Part shown: piece after piece, positions 10,690-20,524 of the stretch | Layout of the letters: each line of letters starts with the position of its first letter | Numbering within the stretch: the stretch's first letter is position 1 | Origin: Palaemon carinicauda | Taxonomy: Eukaryota; Arthropoda; Malacostraca; Decapoda; Palaemonidae | DNA: 64,000 nucleotides | Assembly (NCBI RefSeq): GCF_036898095.1 | Contig: NC_090750.1 | Location: 94,229,412-94,293,411 of the forward strand | Direction: 5' to 3' | Made by a program: the position numbers and the translations under genes | Notes under the pieces: generated by a model | The model's input: the letters and a program-made list of their open reading frames with translations, nothing else | Database searches by the model: none | What the model was told of the DNA's origin: nothing

Positions 10690-11400
10690 AAAAGTTAGCG
10701 CGCAGGGGATACCTGGCACTTAAGGGACTTACTCACAGTGAGAGAAAGCCCCTTTTGCCCCGAAGGGACCGGTGCCCGTTGGATAACGGGGTGCGAGGGC
10801 ACCCACAGCGTCAGCAGCCAGGAACGGAGACGGCAGGTCAGCAGGTCTAGGAGACGGTGAACTGCGGAGAGGTCCCGAACAGCCAGCTGGTCTAAACAGG
10901 AACAATCCTCTGAAGAGGAGTCTCTATGAGTGGCCTCTCTCGCGAACGAGAGAGGAGAACACTTCATAGAAGAGACTAGAAGACACTGATGATGGCGCCC
11001 CTTAGGGCCGTTGGATCAGCAAGCTGACCTATAAGGAGCAATCCTCCGAAGAGGAGTCCTTATGAGTGGCCTCCCTCGCAAACGAGAGAGGTCACAAGAT
11101 GATCCTGCAGCTGCTCAGCCCCTTGAGCATAGCTGCAGGTGTGACCGCTCAGCCCCAAGAGCATAGTCACATGAAATTCCATGGTCCGGCCTTGCAACCG
11201 CTCAGCCCCTTGAGCATGGTTACAAGAGCGGTCGCTCAGCACCAAGAGCATAACCGCCCGAGGACCAGGAAAACACATCCAGGAATTATTAAGGTATGAG
11301 AAGTTCCCCCTCTGCAGGGGAAAAACTCAAACCTGGGAAGGGAACCTCCCTCGGAAGGGAAGTTACCCACCCCTGGAGGCGAACCTCCTTAGCGTTCTAA
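10690..11400 (-). pseudogene. Element B 5' ORF1 region with duplicated hairpin modules
   Basis: Minus-strand frames of 70-90 codons match pieces of E's ORF1, such as a HRDSSSED segment. The block around CCTCCGAAGAGGAGTC and CTCTCTCGCGAACGAGAGAGG occurs twice (10905-10960 and 11035-11095). The block GCTCAGCCCCTTGAGC, itself an inverted repeat, recurs four times at 11110-11260. On the minus strand these encode two similar peptides with (N/Y)HAQGAE and YAQGAEQLQ. The same modules are found in elements F and G. Confidence 0.5.
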
Positions 11401-12424
11401 GATGAACTAAAGAGCTGACAGTTGTCACGGGAGAACTTCTAAGAGAAGGGAACACGCCCATGACGATGTCCTAGAGAGACGGCAGCAACAGCAGACTCCC
11501 CAGGCACAAACAGGGCAGCTCTGCTTTGTTGGCACATTTAGGCAAATGAAGAAAAACTGGATCGTTAACAGGGAAAAATAAATAATTATTAACTAAAATT
11601 CCCCCGGGAGGAACTCCGAAGAGAAACCCCGAGGGAATAGAAAACATAAGAATTACAAATTAAGTATGCGCCCTCCTCCGCCACTGACATTCACGGGAGA
11701 AGGGGGAGGGCGGAGAACTGTAAAAAAAACAGAATTATAACAGAATTATAATTATGTAATTCATCTAAGAATGAACACAAATAATAAGAACCACTGAACC
11801 CCGAAGGGAAGTGTTCTCCACAGAAAGCTGAAAAGTTAACAAATACAATTGGATTTCATTAAAAATAATTGAGACAAATAAACGGAATAGCAACACAACC
11901 CGCACGGGAAAGAAGCTTCCGTAATAGTACGTAGTAGTAGTAGTAAAAGGGTGAATGACCTCGAGTAGAGAGAGAGACCGTAGTCAATGTAAACTCCCAC
12001 GTTCCCTTCGCTGAGAGTCCAAGTTCCCCGTAGGGAAGGAGGAACGTAGGGAAGGAGGAACAGCGGAGAAAACAGATGAATGAAGAAAGTCCAGCGATGA
12101 CGATTCCCCACGGCGGCCGAATTATCGGAAGCCGAAGGAACGACTGAAGGACCAAGGGAGAGGCCGCACCCCATGACATGAAACCGCGGTGGCCTGGTAC
12201 TACGGGGTGACGTTGTCGTACACTACACACACACAGCACAAACCTGAAAAGGAAACTTACAATATTTCTATACCCAAATATATACATAAACATAAAGAAT
12301 GTTTATATATACTGTATATATTAGGTATAAGAAAAAGTAAGTAATTAAGTAAAGACAAAACATTAATGGCTGCCAAGCGAGAGTGAGAGCAGACACGTCT
12401 GCCCATCACCCGAGCCAAAAGCGA
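11401..12424 (-). other. 5' leader region of element B
   Basis: There is no strong coding signal. Element F (49470-50340) and element G (62640-63560) share this arrangement: a block of AATTCCCCCGGG...CCGAGGGAA, a purine-rich stretch, and on the minus strand a pyrimidine tract ending CTTTTCAG at about 12245-12255 that looks like a 3' splice site. An intron in the 5' leader is therefore possible. Element E lacks most of this and has its acceptor-like site next to its ORF1 start. Confidence 0.4.
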
Positions 12425-12593
12425 AGTGAATCAGTTCACTGGTGTGTGAGGGGGGAGGGGTAGCTAGCTACCCCTCCCCTACCCCCTCGCTAGTTAACCC
12501 TCGTTAAAAATCTAATGGCTCGCCATTTCAGCTACGCCGAAAGTAATACCCTATGTAAATAGCGTGGTTTGTATTTCGGTTACGGAACAAATA
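12425..12593 (-). repeat. Right inverted terminal repeat of element B
   Basis: This is the reverse complement of the left repeat from the ACTGATTCACTTCGCTT block to the TATTTACAT core, then the right-specific end finishing CGGTTACGGAACAAAT. On the minus strand it is the 5' end of the element, where transcription should begin. Confidence 0.8.
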
Positions 12594-13116
12594 GATTTTT
12601 CGCTTCGCTTCAAAATCCGTTACATAATTATGAATAAGGCCTAGAATTGCAAGTATTTTGGTTGGTGGTAACATGACAGTCTCCCAAATGAGGGTATCAA
12701 GAAGGGGTTGAGTAAAACCTAAGGTAGGGAATGTCGCTACTGGCTAGAGTGTGGTGTGATTATTTTATGGTAACATGAAAAGACAAAAGTAGCTCTTACA
12801 TATCAAAAAAAAAATAAAGGCTAAAATCTCAAAAACTTTGTTGGTTGGCTGAAAAAAGGAGGGGGTGGGGCTAATATTAAGGAGAAGAGATTCTTTAGTG
12901 AAATTTCCCCAAGTGTGAACTTGTGTGATATACAGCTATGTGCTATATTGTTTCATAGCTTACAAAAATTATTATAATAATGATAATAATAATATTAATA
13001 TAATAAAAGTAATATATATATATATATCTATATTCTACGATAATGAGGGACCCCCAGTGGGAACTCGGGGTTTTGGGTGGGGAAAACATACTAGGGAAAC
13101 GGTATATAATGGTAAA
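12594..13116. other. Non-coding gap between elements B and C
   Basis: I see no gene. 12594-12620 may be the other side of the Tigger-like target into which B inserted. 12800-12815 is a poly-A run, 12965-13000 is an ATA/ATT-rich stretch and 13010-13030 is a short (AT)n run. Confidence 0.4.
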
Positions 13117-13149
13117 AATGTTATTTTTATTAATAAAATAAATTTTTGA

Positions 13150-13315
13150 ATATACTTACCCGATAATCATGTAGCTGTCAACTCCGTTGCCCGACAGAAT
13201 TCTATGGAGGGATACGCCAGCTATCACAATACTAGAAGGGGGTGTACTTACCAGCGCCAACTGTGGCCAGGTACTCAATCATTTGTTGTTTACACCTCCT
13301 CAATTATTCCTCGGT
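13150..13315 (+). repeat. Left inverted terminal repeat of element C
   Basis: The run from GTAGCTGTCAACTCCGTTGC to the CACCTCCTCAATTATTCCTC block is the reverse complement of about 19703-19860. Both copies carry the C-specific variant CAATCATTTGTTGTTTA, whereas element D has a different variant in both of its repeats. Confidence 0.85.
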
Positions 13316-13357
13316 CCACTGGTTCTCTCTGGGGAGGAAAGGGAGGGTCGATTAAAT

Positions 13358-13450
13358 CATGATTATCGGGTAAGTATATTCAAAAATTTATTTTATTAAT
13401 AAGAATAACATTTTTCAATATTAAACTTACCCGATAATCATGTAGCTGAT
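13358..13450 (+). repeat. Internal complementary region (ICR) of element C
   Basis: GATTATCGGGTAAGTATATT and the following AT-rich run are the reverse complement of the left end. TTTCAATATTAAACTTACCC and on is the reverse complement of the right end. The two halves meet at ATT (13410-13412). This is the circle-junction copy expected of a DIRS element. Confidence 0.85.
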
Positions 13451-13844
13451 TCACACCCAGGGAGGTGGGTGAAAACCAGTGTACATGATTAAAGGATAGC
13501 TAAGTATCCCCAAATTTCATATAACAGTTATCTCAAATAACAATGAAATAATAAGTACCTGGTAAGGAAGTCGAATAGAACCGTTACTCTGCCTTTTATT
13601 TAAAGTTCGTCTTCCTTACTGAGCGCAGCGTTCCTCTTGGAGGCTGAATCAACCCAAAGGTGCCAAAGTACAAGGGGTTGCAACCCTACTAAAGGACCTC
13701 TACCAAACCTTTAACCCAGGCGCTTCTCAAGAATGAATAGACCACCCGCCAAATCCAAGGATGCGGAAGGCTTCTTAGCCTACCGTAACAACCATAAAAA
13801 CAACAATAAAAGTATTCAAGAGAAAGGTTAAAAAGGTTATGGGA
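13451..13844 (-). other. 3' non-coding region of element C
   Basis: This lies between the recombinase stop codon and the ICR. It is conserved nearly base for base with element D (20614-21015), including the ACCCGCCAAATC and GATGCGGAAGGCTTCTTAGC words. I recognise no gene or RNA in it. Confidence 0.5.
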
Positions 13845-15017
13845 TTATGGGAATGTAGTGGCTGAGCCCTCACCTACTACTGCACTCGCTGCTACGAATG
13901 GTCCCAGGGTGTAGCAGTTCTCGTAAAGAGACTGGACATCTTTCAGATAAAATGATGCAAACACTGACTTGCTCCTCCAATAGGTTGCATCCATAATGCT
14001 CTGCAGAGAACGGTTTTTATTAAAGGCCAACGAAGTAGCTACAGCTCTTACTTCGTGGGTCCTTACCTTCAGCAATGCAAGGTCTTCCTCCTTTAAGTGA
14101 GAATGTGCTTCTCTGATCAGAAGCCTTATATAGTACGAAAGCCCATTCTTGGACATGGGTCTCGAGGGTTTCTTGATGGCACACCATAAGGCTTCTGACT
14201 GTCCTCGAATAGGTTTAGACCTCTTCAGATAATATTTGAGAGCTCTGACAGGGCAAAGAACTCTCTCTAGTTCGTTACCTACCATGTTGGAGAGGCTAGG
14301 TATTTCGAACGATCTAGGCCAAGGACGTGAAGGAAGCTCGTTCTTTGCTAGGAATCCAAGCTGAAAAGAACATGTAGCTGATTCGGTTGTGAAACCAATG
14401 TTCTTGCTGAAGGCATGAATCTCACTGACTCTTTTAGCTGTTGCAAGGCAAACGAGAAAAGCAGTCTTGAGGGTAAGATCCTTGAAGGAAGCTGACTGGA
14501 GAGGTTCGAACCTAGATGTCATAAGGAACCTTAAGACTACGTCCAGATTCCAGCCTGGAGTGGAAAGACGACGTTCTTTAGACGTCTCAAAAGACTTGAG
14601 AATGTCTTGAAGGTCCTTGTTGGAAGACAGGTCCAAACCCCTGTGGCGGAGGACTGAGGCCAACATGCTCCTATACCCTTTAATCGTAGATGTTGAAAGG
14701 GATCTCTCATTCCTAAGATGAAGAAGGAAGTCAGCTATCTGGATCACAGAGGTATTGGTAGAGGATATTGAATTGGCTCTACACCAGCTTCGGAAGACCT
14801 CCCACTTAGACTGGTAGACTCTACGAGTGGAAATTCTTCTAGCTCTGGCAATCGCACTGGCTGCCTCCTTCGAAAAGCCTCTAGCTCTAGCGAATCTTTC
14901 GACAGTCTGAAGGCAGTCAGTCGAAGAGCGTGGAGGTTTGGGTGCAACCTGTCTACGTGTGGTTGACGTAGAAGGTCCACTCTTAGAGGTAGAGTCCTGG
15001 GGAAGTCGACTAGCCAT
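13845..15017 (-). CDS. DIRS element C tyrosine recombinase
   Basis: A tyrosine recombinase (lambda-integrase family) of 390 residues, expected to integrate the element's circular DNA in the nucleus. I take the ATG at 15017 because the same Met is kept in element D and the protein lengths then agree; the frame stays open upstream to 15668 but there reads the polymerase gene out of frame. A SAM-like DNA-binding domain (about residues 60-130; RRVYQSKWEVFRSWCR) is followed by the catalytic domain with AKRVSEIHA (Arg196), THEVRAVATS (His321, Arg324), YWRSKSVF (Trp347) and FYLKD (Tyr357). All catalytic residues are present. It overlaps the end of the polymerase gene by 274 bases. Confidence 0.9.
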   Translation of the reverse strand: MASRLPQDSTSKSGPSTSTTRRQVAPKPPRSSTDCLQTVERFARARGFSKEAASAIARARRISTRRVYQSKWEVFRSWCRANSISSTNTSVIQIADFLLHLRNERSLSTSTIKGYRSMLASVLRHRGLDLSSNKDLQDILKSFETSKERRLSTPGWNLDVVLRFLMTSRFEPLQSASFKDLTLKTAFLVCLATAKRVSEIHAFSKNIGFTTESATCSFQLGFLAKNELPSRPWPRSFEIPSLSNMVGNELERVLCPVRALKYYLKRSKPIRGQSEALWCAIKKPSRPMSKNGLSYYIRLLIREAHSHLKEEDLALLKVRTHEVRAVATSLAFNKNRSLQSIMDATYWRSKSVFASFYLKDVQSLYENCYTLGPFVAASAVVGEGSATTFP

Positions 15018-16884
15018 TGACGTACCTCTGTGTACCATTCTCTTGCAGGCCAAAGGGGAGCAACCAGCGTCAGCCGTGTCCCTTCGTGCGAGACGAATTT
15101 CTGCAGAACTTTGTTTATAATCTTGAACGGAGGGAATGCGTACAGGTCGAGATGGGACCAGTTCAGAAGAAAAGCATCTACATGAACCGCTGCAGGGTCT
15201 GGAACAGGGGAACAATAAAGCGGAAGTCTCTTGGTGATGGAGGTGGCAAACAGGTCTAAGGTAGGTTGACCCCACAACGTCCAAAGTCTGTTGCACACAC
15301 TCTTGTGGAGGGTCCATTCCGTGGGAATGACCTGATTCCTTCTGCTGAGGCGATCCGCTGAAACATTCATATCGCCCTGGATGAACCTCGTGACCAGAGT
15401 GAGGTTTAGACCTCTTGACCAAATGAGGAGGTCCCTTGCAATCTCGTAAAGGCTCCTCGAATGGGTCCCTCCTTGCTTGGAGATGTAAGCCAAGGCTGTG
15501 GTGTTGTCTGAATTCACCTCCACCACTTTGCCTAGCAGGAGGGACTTGAAGTTCAACAGGGCAAGATGGACTGCTAACAGTTCCTTGCAATTGATGTGGA
15601 GTAATCCTTGTTCCTTGTTCCACACTCCCGTCCGTCCAAGGTCGCACCCCAGCCCGAGTCCGATGCATCCAAGAAGAGATGAAGATGGGGGGTCTGGATG
15701 GCCAATGATAGACCCTCCTTGAGAAGAAGATTGTGCTTCCACCACCGGAGAGTGGTCTTCATCTCTTGGTTGATAGGGATAGAGACTGCTTCTAGAGTCG
15801 AGCCCTTGTCCCAATGAGCTGCAAGATGGAATTGAAGAGGGCGGAGGTGGAGTCTCCCCAGCTCGACAAACAGGGCCAGAGATGAGAGGGTCCCTGTGAG
15901 ACTCATCCACTGTCTCACTGAGCAATTGCTCCTCTTCAGCATGCTCATGATGCACTGTAGGGCTTGGTTTATCCTGGGGGCCGATGGAAAAGCCCGAAAA
16001 TCCCGACTCTGAATCTCCATTCCCAGGTACACAATGGATTGGGAGGGAATGAGTTGAGATTTCTCTATATTGACTAATAGACCTAGGTCTCTGATTAGAT
16101 CTAAAGTCCAAGAGAGGTTCTCCAGACAACGACGACTCGTGGAGGCTCTCAACAGCCAGTCGTCTAGGTAGAGGGAGGCTCTGATGTTCGATAAGTGCAG
16201 GAATTTCGCTACATTCCTCATCAGATGAGTAAAGACCATAGGAGCTGTGCTTAGGCCAAAACACAGGGCTTGGAACTGATAGACAACCTTTCCGAAAACG
16301 AATCTCAGGAAAGGTTGGGAGTCTGGATGAATGGGAACGTGAAAGTATGCATCTTTCAAGTCCAACGAGACCATCCAGTCCTCCTGTCTGACCGCTGCTA
16401 AGACCGACTTGGTCGTCTCCATTGTGAACGTCTGCTTGGTGACATACTCGTTGAGAGAGCTGACGTCCAGCACCGGTCTCCAACCTCCTGTCTTTTTGGC
16501 CACAAGAAAGAGACGGTTGTAGAAGCCCGGGGATTGATGGTCCCGGACTATAACCACTGCCTTCTTCTGCACAAGTAGCGACACCTCCTGTTGCAATGCT
16601 AGCCTCTTGTCCTCTTCTTTGTAGTTGGGAGAGAGGTTGATGGGCGATGTGGTCAGAGGCGGTTTGAGGCAGAATGGAATCCTGTAACCGTACCTCAGCC
16701 AACTGACAGACTGTGCGTCTGCACCTCTCTTCTCCCAGGCTTGCCAGAAGATCTTGAGCCTGGCTCCTACTGTTGTCTGGAGAATCTGAGAGTCAGTGCT
16801 TTCCTTTAGATGTCCTGGGTCCTTTCTTAGACTTGCCCCTGTGAGAGTCTGGACGGGAGCTTCCTCGGCTGGGGGCTCTACCAC
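14744..16884 (-). pseudogene. DIRS element C reverse transcriptase / RNase H / Dam-like polyprotein, frameshifted
   Basis: The frame opens at 16884, overlapping the gag-like end by 92 bases in another frame. It carries LDLKDAYFHVPIH (motif A), LCFGLSTAPMVF, SLYLDDWLLRAS (YLDD) and LFLDASDSGWGATL (start of RNase H), then stops at 15574. A 10-bp deletion near 15623 relative to element D causes this. The remaining RNase H (INCKELLAVHLAL, VNSDNTTALAYI, VSADRLSRR) and the Dam-like domain (LDLFATSITKRLPLY, YAFPPFKIINKVL, LVAPLWPAREW) continue in the frame that ends at 14744. Except for that lesion the protein matches D throughout. Confidence 0.88.
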
Positions 16885-19492
16885 GAAAGGGCGGTATGAA
16901 CCTAGTGGCCGGGGTATCAGCCACTGGAGAGCGATAAGTCTTGGGGACAGAGGTGGTAACCTTAGACTTACGAGCCGATGAGGCTACAAGATCGTGCGTG
17001 TCCTTCTGTATCAGGGCAGCCGACAAGTCCTTAACTAGCTCCTCGGGAAAGAGGAACTTTGAGAGTGGAGCAAAAAGGAGCTGTGACCGCTGGCACGGTG
17101 TAATGCTGGCTGAGAGGAAGGAACACAGTTGTTCCCTTTTCTTCAACACCCCTGATACAAATAACGACGCTAGCTCACCCGATCCATCCCTGATAGCCTT
17201 ATCCATGCAGGACATAATTAACATGGCAGAGTCTTTGTCCGCAGGAGATGTTTTCTTGCTGAGGGCTCCCAGGCACCAGTCGAGAAAGTTGAACATTTCG
17301 AAAGCTCTGAACAACCCTTTCAGAAGATGATCCAGGTCTGAGAAGGTCCAACAAACCTTCGAGCGTCTCATCGCAGTCCTCCTAGGCGAGTCCACCAGAC
17401 TTGAGAAGTCAGCCTGGGCAGAGGCAGGAACTCCCAAGCCTGGTGCTTCCCCTGTGGCATACCAAACGCAACCTTTCGATGCGAGCTTCGTTGGAGGGAA
17501 CATGAAGGAAGTCTTGCCCAGGTGTTGTTTAGACTGAAGCCACTCCCCTAAGGTCCTTAAGGCCCTCTTGGAGGATCTAGCTAGGACAAGCTTAGTATAG
17601 CTCGACTTAGCTTGTTGCACGCCTAGCGAAAACTCAGATGGAGGAGAGCGGGGAACAGCAGAGACGAAGTGGTCAGGGTAAAGCTCCCTGAGTAGAGCCA
17701 AGACCTTTCTAAAATCAACAGACAATGGAGAAAGCTTAGACTCCTCCACGTCTGATGAGGGATCAAGATGTGCCTCCTCATCATCCGACACTTCATCAGC
17801 AGAAGGTAGCGAAGCAAAAGGACCAGAATGCTGAACCGCAGAGTCAGAACGGGTAGGAACAACAACAGAGGTTTCCTCAACTTGAGGGAAAACCTGAGGT
17901 TCAGACTGCATAGGTTGAACAACAGTCGGAGCAGAAGGCAGGTGCAAGGGTGAAGGAGGTTGACTCCTAGCAAGAGTTGCACCCAAGGATTGCACCAGCT
18001 GAGCGGAGGACGGAGGCGGAGTAGTCCGTTCCTGTTCCTGAGAGATGAGTGGAGCATGAGAAGGTTGAGGCTGCGCAGAACAAGGTAAAGTTCTAGCAAG
18101 CTGAGGCTCCTGAGGCGCAAGTGCATGGTGTAGATGAGCTTGCCTAGATGAGGGTTGAACTCGGTGCAGCGCTGGTTGAGCAGACAGACTCACGGAGGGG
18201 AGAGGTTGTTGTACCCCAACCGAGAGTTGCACCACTGGTGGAGCAGCAAGGGGAGGAGGAGGAAGAGTGTAACTCTCCTGATCCCCAAGCAAAGGTTGCC
18301 TTAAAGAAGGTTGAGGCTGAACAACACTGTGAACAGCAAACTCCGAAAGTGGTTCAACATCGTACGCCTGGCAGATGGTGCTGCGACCAGGCGGAGCAGG
18401 TGCAGGCTGGGCGAGCACAGGCGGAGCAGGTGCAGGCTGGGCGAGCACAGGTGCAGCGAGAACAGGTGGAGGGAGTGCAGGAGGTGCAACACTCTCAGCC
18501 CGACATTCACGCATTAAGTCCGAAAGCTGAACTTGCATGGACTGAAGCAGGGTCCACTTGGGGTCGGCAGAAGCGATAAAAGACTGAGGTAAAGTCACAG
18601 TCGGGGTCTGTATAGGCAGAACCTTACTCCTCTTGGGCGGAGTACAGTCGACCGATGACAGCGGCGAGTCGGAGCTGAGCCAATGACTGCAACCTGGCTG
18701 AGCACTCGCTGACTGAACTCTACGTTTAAGCGGTCTCGAGACCTGAGACCAACGTTTCTTCCCTGCATGAAGATCAGCGGACGAGAAGACGGGCTCAATC
18801 GTCTGCAGGTGGGAGTGACGGTCTAAGGAAGACACGCCCGCAACCACCGAGGATAATTCTGTGCGCCTAACAAGGCCTGTCGAACCCTTAAGCCCTTCGA
18901 CATTGCTTCTCCCCTGGGCATGGGAGCTTGCAAGAGGTCCCGGACTGGGAGGACGACTGGCTCGCACAGAAAAATCCTCACGCACCACACTGGCACCACT
19001 AGCACTTGGCACTGCACAGACACTAGCACTCGTCACAGCACTGGCACTATTTCCACCCACTGCACTCTTGACCTTCAGTTCTTTAACCTCGGCCATCAGA
19101 GACTTATGGTCACTTACCACTGATTCTACTTTATCTCCTAAAGCCTGAATAGCACGCAAAACAGTTGACATATCAGGCGGAGGGCACACAGTAGGTTCGG
19201 GGGTAGCCACTACAGGGGTAGGAAAAGGTAGGGGATCATGAGGTGAGGAAAACATAGAAGAGTGAGAAGAACTTCTCCTAGCTCTAGTTCTCTCTAACTT
19301 GGATGAATATTTTAAAAGACGTACAAAATCCAATTCCGAATGTCCGGCGCACTCCTCACACCGATTTTCTAATAGACAGGGCCTGTCCCTACAGTCAGAA
19401 CAAGCGGTGTGAGGATCTACCGAGACCTTCGGAATACGCCTATTGCAAGACCTACATCGTCTATGGGAGGGAGCTTGCGAAACGTCAGACAT
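16793..19492 (-). CDS. DIRS element C gag-like ORF1
   Basis: An open frame of 899 residues from the ATG at 19492. Residues 13-48 form a cysteine cluster (C13, C16, H28, C31, C34, C39, C45, C48; core DPHTACSDCR), likely binding two zinc ions. Residues 60-90 are basic and Ser-rich. A coiled-coil-like stretch follows (VLRAIQALGDKVESVVSDHK). The middle (about 330-560) is Pro/Gln-rich, with a perfect duplication of ten residues ending QPAPAP at about 18370-18450. A conserved 250-residue block (CWTFSDLDHLLKGLFRAFEM, FLDWCLGALSKKTSPADKD, KFLFPEELVKDLSAALI) probably holds the capsid-like fold. The tail is Arg/Gly/Ser-rich (PPFRGRAPSRGSSRP). No CCHC knuckle is visible. The role as gag is inferred from order and composition. 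Confidence 0.75.
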   Translation of the reverse strand: MSDVSQAPSHRRCRSCNRRIPKVSVDPHTACSDCRDRPCLLENRCEECAGHSELDFVRLLKYSSKLERTRARRSSSHSSMFSSPHDPLPFPTPVVATPEPTVCPPPDMSTVLRAIQALGDKVESVVSDHKSLMAEVKELKVKSAVGGNSASAVTSASVCAVPSASGASVVREDFSVRASRPPSPGPLASSHAQGRSNVEGLKGSTGLVRRTELSSVVAGVSSLDRHSHLQTIEPVFSSADLHAGKKRWSQVSRPLKRRVQSASAQPGCSHWLSSDSPLSSVDCTPPKRSKVLPIQTPTVTLPQSFIASADPKWTLLQSMQVQLSDLMRECRAESVAPPALPPPVLAAPVLAQPAPAPPVLAQPAPAPPGRSTICQAYDVEPLSEFAVHSVVQPQPSLRQPLLGDQESYTLPPPPLAAPPVVQLSVGVQQPLPSVSLSAQPALHRVQPSSRQAHLHHALAPQEPQLARTLPCSAQPQPSHAPLISQEQERTTPPPSSAQLVQSLGATLARSQPPSPLHLPSAPTVVQPMQSEPQVFPQVEETSVVVPTRSDSAVQHSGPFASLPSADEVSDDEEAHLDPSSDVEESKLSPLSVDFRKVLALLRELYPDHFVSAVPRSPPSEFSLGVQQAKSSYTKLVLARSSKRALRTLGEWLQSKQHLGKTSFMFPPTKLASKGCVWYATGEAPGLGVPASAQADFSSLVDSPRRTAMRRSKVCWTFSDLDHLLKGLFRAFEMFNFLDWCLGALSKKTSPADKDSAMLIMSCMDKAIRDGSGELASLFVSGVLKKREQLCSFLSASITPCQRSQLLFAPLSKFLFPEELVKDLSAALIQKDTHDLVASSARKSKVTTSVPKTYRSPVADTPATRFIPPFRGRAPSRGSSRPDSHRGKSKKGPRTSKGKH

Positions 19493-19702
19493 CTTGTTTC
19501 AAAGAGTAAGTCAAAGGGTGATCCAAAAAACAAGCAAAAATTCATTAACCGTTAATCAGAGTTTATATAAAAGCTAACTAGCTAATATAAAAAGGATTCC
19601 AGTATGCGACAGCCGTTAATCTAAGAGAATACTTCACCAAATATCCATGAATAAACTCGAAGACCATGAGCGTATCCCAGAACGTCTAGCCGGAAGCACG
19701 AC

Positions 19703-19875
19703 AGAGGAATAATTGAGGAGGTGTAAACAACAAATGATTGAGTACCTGGCCACAGGTGGCGCTGGTAAGTACACCCCCTTCTAGTATTGTGATAGCTGGC
19801 GTATCCCTCCATAGAATTCTGTCGGGCAACGGAGTTGACAGCTACATGATTATCGGGTAAGTTTAATATTGAAAA
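19703..19875 (-). repeat. Right inverted terminal repeat of element C
   Basis: Reverse complement of 13150-13315, followed by the right-specific end ATTATCGGGTAAGTTTAATA and TTGAAAA. The stretch 19493-19702, between the repeat and the ORF1 ATG, is a short leader with no further signal that I can name. Confidence 0.85.
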
Positions 19876-19909
19876 CAAGCCTTTTCTTCTCTATACATTA
19901 CCTTCTTGG

Positions 19910-19990
19910 ATGTATAATAAACGGAGGAAAAGACAAAACAGTTAAGTATAAGAAGATAAACTTTGGAGGCGCCGTTGCAAAGACTGTCTC
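19910..19990 (+). mobile_element. LINE 3'-end fragment
   Basis: This segment (AAAAGACAAAACAGTTAAG, then GATAAACTTTGGAGGCGCC and GTTGCAAAG) closely matches the 3' part of the two LINE copies at 39354-39440 (inverted) and 41349-41425. It is the sequence in which element E sits, just right of element C. Confidence 0.65.
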
Positions 19991-20019
19991 ATGAAAAAAT
20001 GATAAATTCGTAGATAATT

Positions 20020-20215
20020 TGTATTTTTCCTAACTATACAAACCTTAGCTATTTAATAGGGGTTATTACTTTCGGCGTAGCTGAAATATCGAGCCATTAG
20101 AATTCTAACGAGGGTTTACTACCCTACCGCTAGTTAGCGGGGGATAGGGAGGGTAGCTTGCTTACCCGGCCCCCCTCACACACACCTGTGCTTGAGCTCA
20201 CTTTGCTTGGAGGTA
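20020..20215 (+). repeat. Left inverted terminal repeat of element E
   Basis: The segment from TAGCTATTTAATAGGGG through the ACTACCCTACCGCTAGTTAG region to TGTGCTTGAGCTCACTTTGC is the reverse complement of about 34150-34320. Confidence 0.8.
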
Positions 20216-20253
20216 GGACTTCAAGGGGGATAGGGCTGGCGGGCAAGTTTGAT

Positions 20254-20286
20254 TAAATAGCTAAGGTTTGTATAGTTAGGAAAAAT
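20254..20286 (+). repeat. Element E ICR, left half
   Basis: TTAAATAGCTAAGGTTTGTA and TAGTTAGGAAAAAT are the reverse complement of the E left terminus. The element breaks at AAAAAT because D is inserted here. The right half continues at 27051. Confidence 0.85.
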
Positions 20287-20324
20287 GTTATTTTTATTAG
20301 TAAAATAAATTTTTGAATATACGT

Positions 20325-20480
20325 ACCCGATAATCATGTAGCTGTCAACTCCGTTGCCCGACAGAATTCTACGGGAGGGATACGCCAGCTATCACAATAC
20401 TAGAAGGGGGTGTACTCACCAGCGCCACCTGTGGCCAGGTACTACAGTACTTCTTGTTGACACCTCCTCAATTTTTCCTC
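20325..20480 (+). repeat. Left inverted terminal repeat of element D
   Basis: The run from ATAATCATGTAGCTGTCAAC to CACCTCCTCAATTTTTCCTC is the reverse complement of 26878-27030. The D-specific variant ACTACAGTACTTCTTGTTGA occurs in both repeats. Confidence 0.85.
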
Positions 20481-20524
20481 GGTCCACTGGTTCTCTATGG
20501 GGAGGAAGGGAGGGTCAATTAAAT

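Larger units (their letters stand above)
6718..12593 (-). mobile_element. DIRS retrotransposon B, internally deleted
   Basis: This is a complete unit with both termini. The left end starts (AT)GACAAATTCG at 6718-6730 and the right end finishes CGGAACAAAT at 12593. Inverted terminal repeats and an internal complementary region are present. Coding is on the minus strand: ORF1 remnants on the right, reverse transcriptase N-terminus at 8341-8720 and recombinase C-terminus at 7618-8340. Compared with its relative E, about 1.7 kb is missing at about 8335-8342, taking most of the reverse transcriptase, all of RNase H, the Dam-like domain and the recombinase N-terminus. It could only move with help from another copy. 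Confidence 0.85.
13120..19875 (-). mobile_element. DIRS retrotransposon C, near full length
   Basis: This is a unit of about 6.75 kb with inverted terminal repeats, an internal complementary region at the left (3') side and three overlapping minus-strand genes: gag-like, reverse transcriptase/RNase H/Dam-like, and tyrosine recombinase. The left end begins GTTATTTTTATTAATAAAAT directly after AAT at 13117-13119. The right end is TTTAATATTGAAAA at about 19875, followed by AC where AAT is expected. It is highly similar along its length to element D, so both are recent. A 10-bp deletion near 15623 relative to D shifts the frame in the RNase H region, so C is probably defective. Confidence 0.9.

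Noticed and set aside
18148..18579. 143-codon plus-strand frame in element C
   Set aside because: Antisense of the Pro/Gln-rich part of ORF1; low complexity only.
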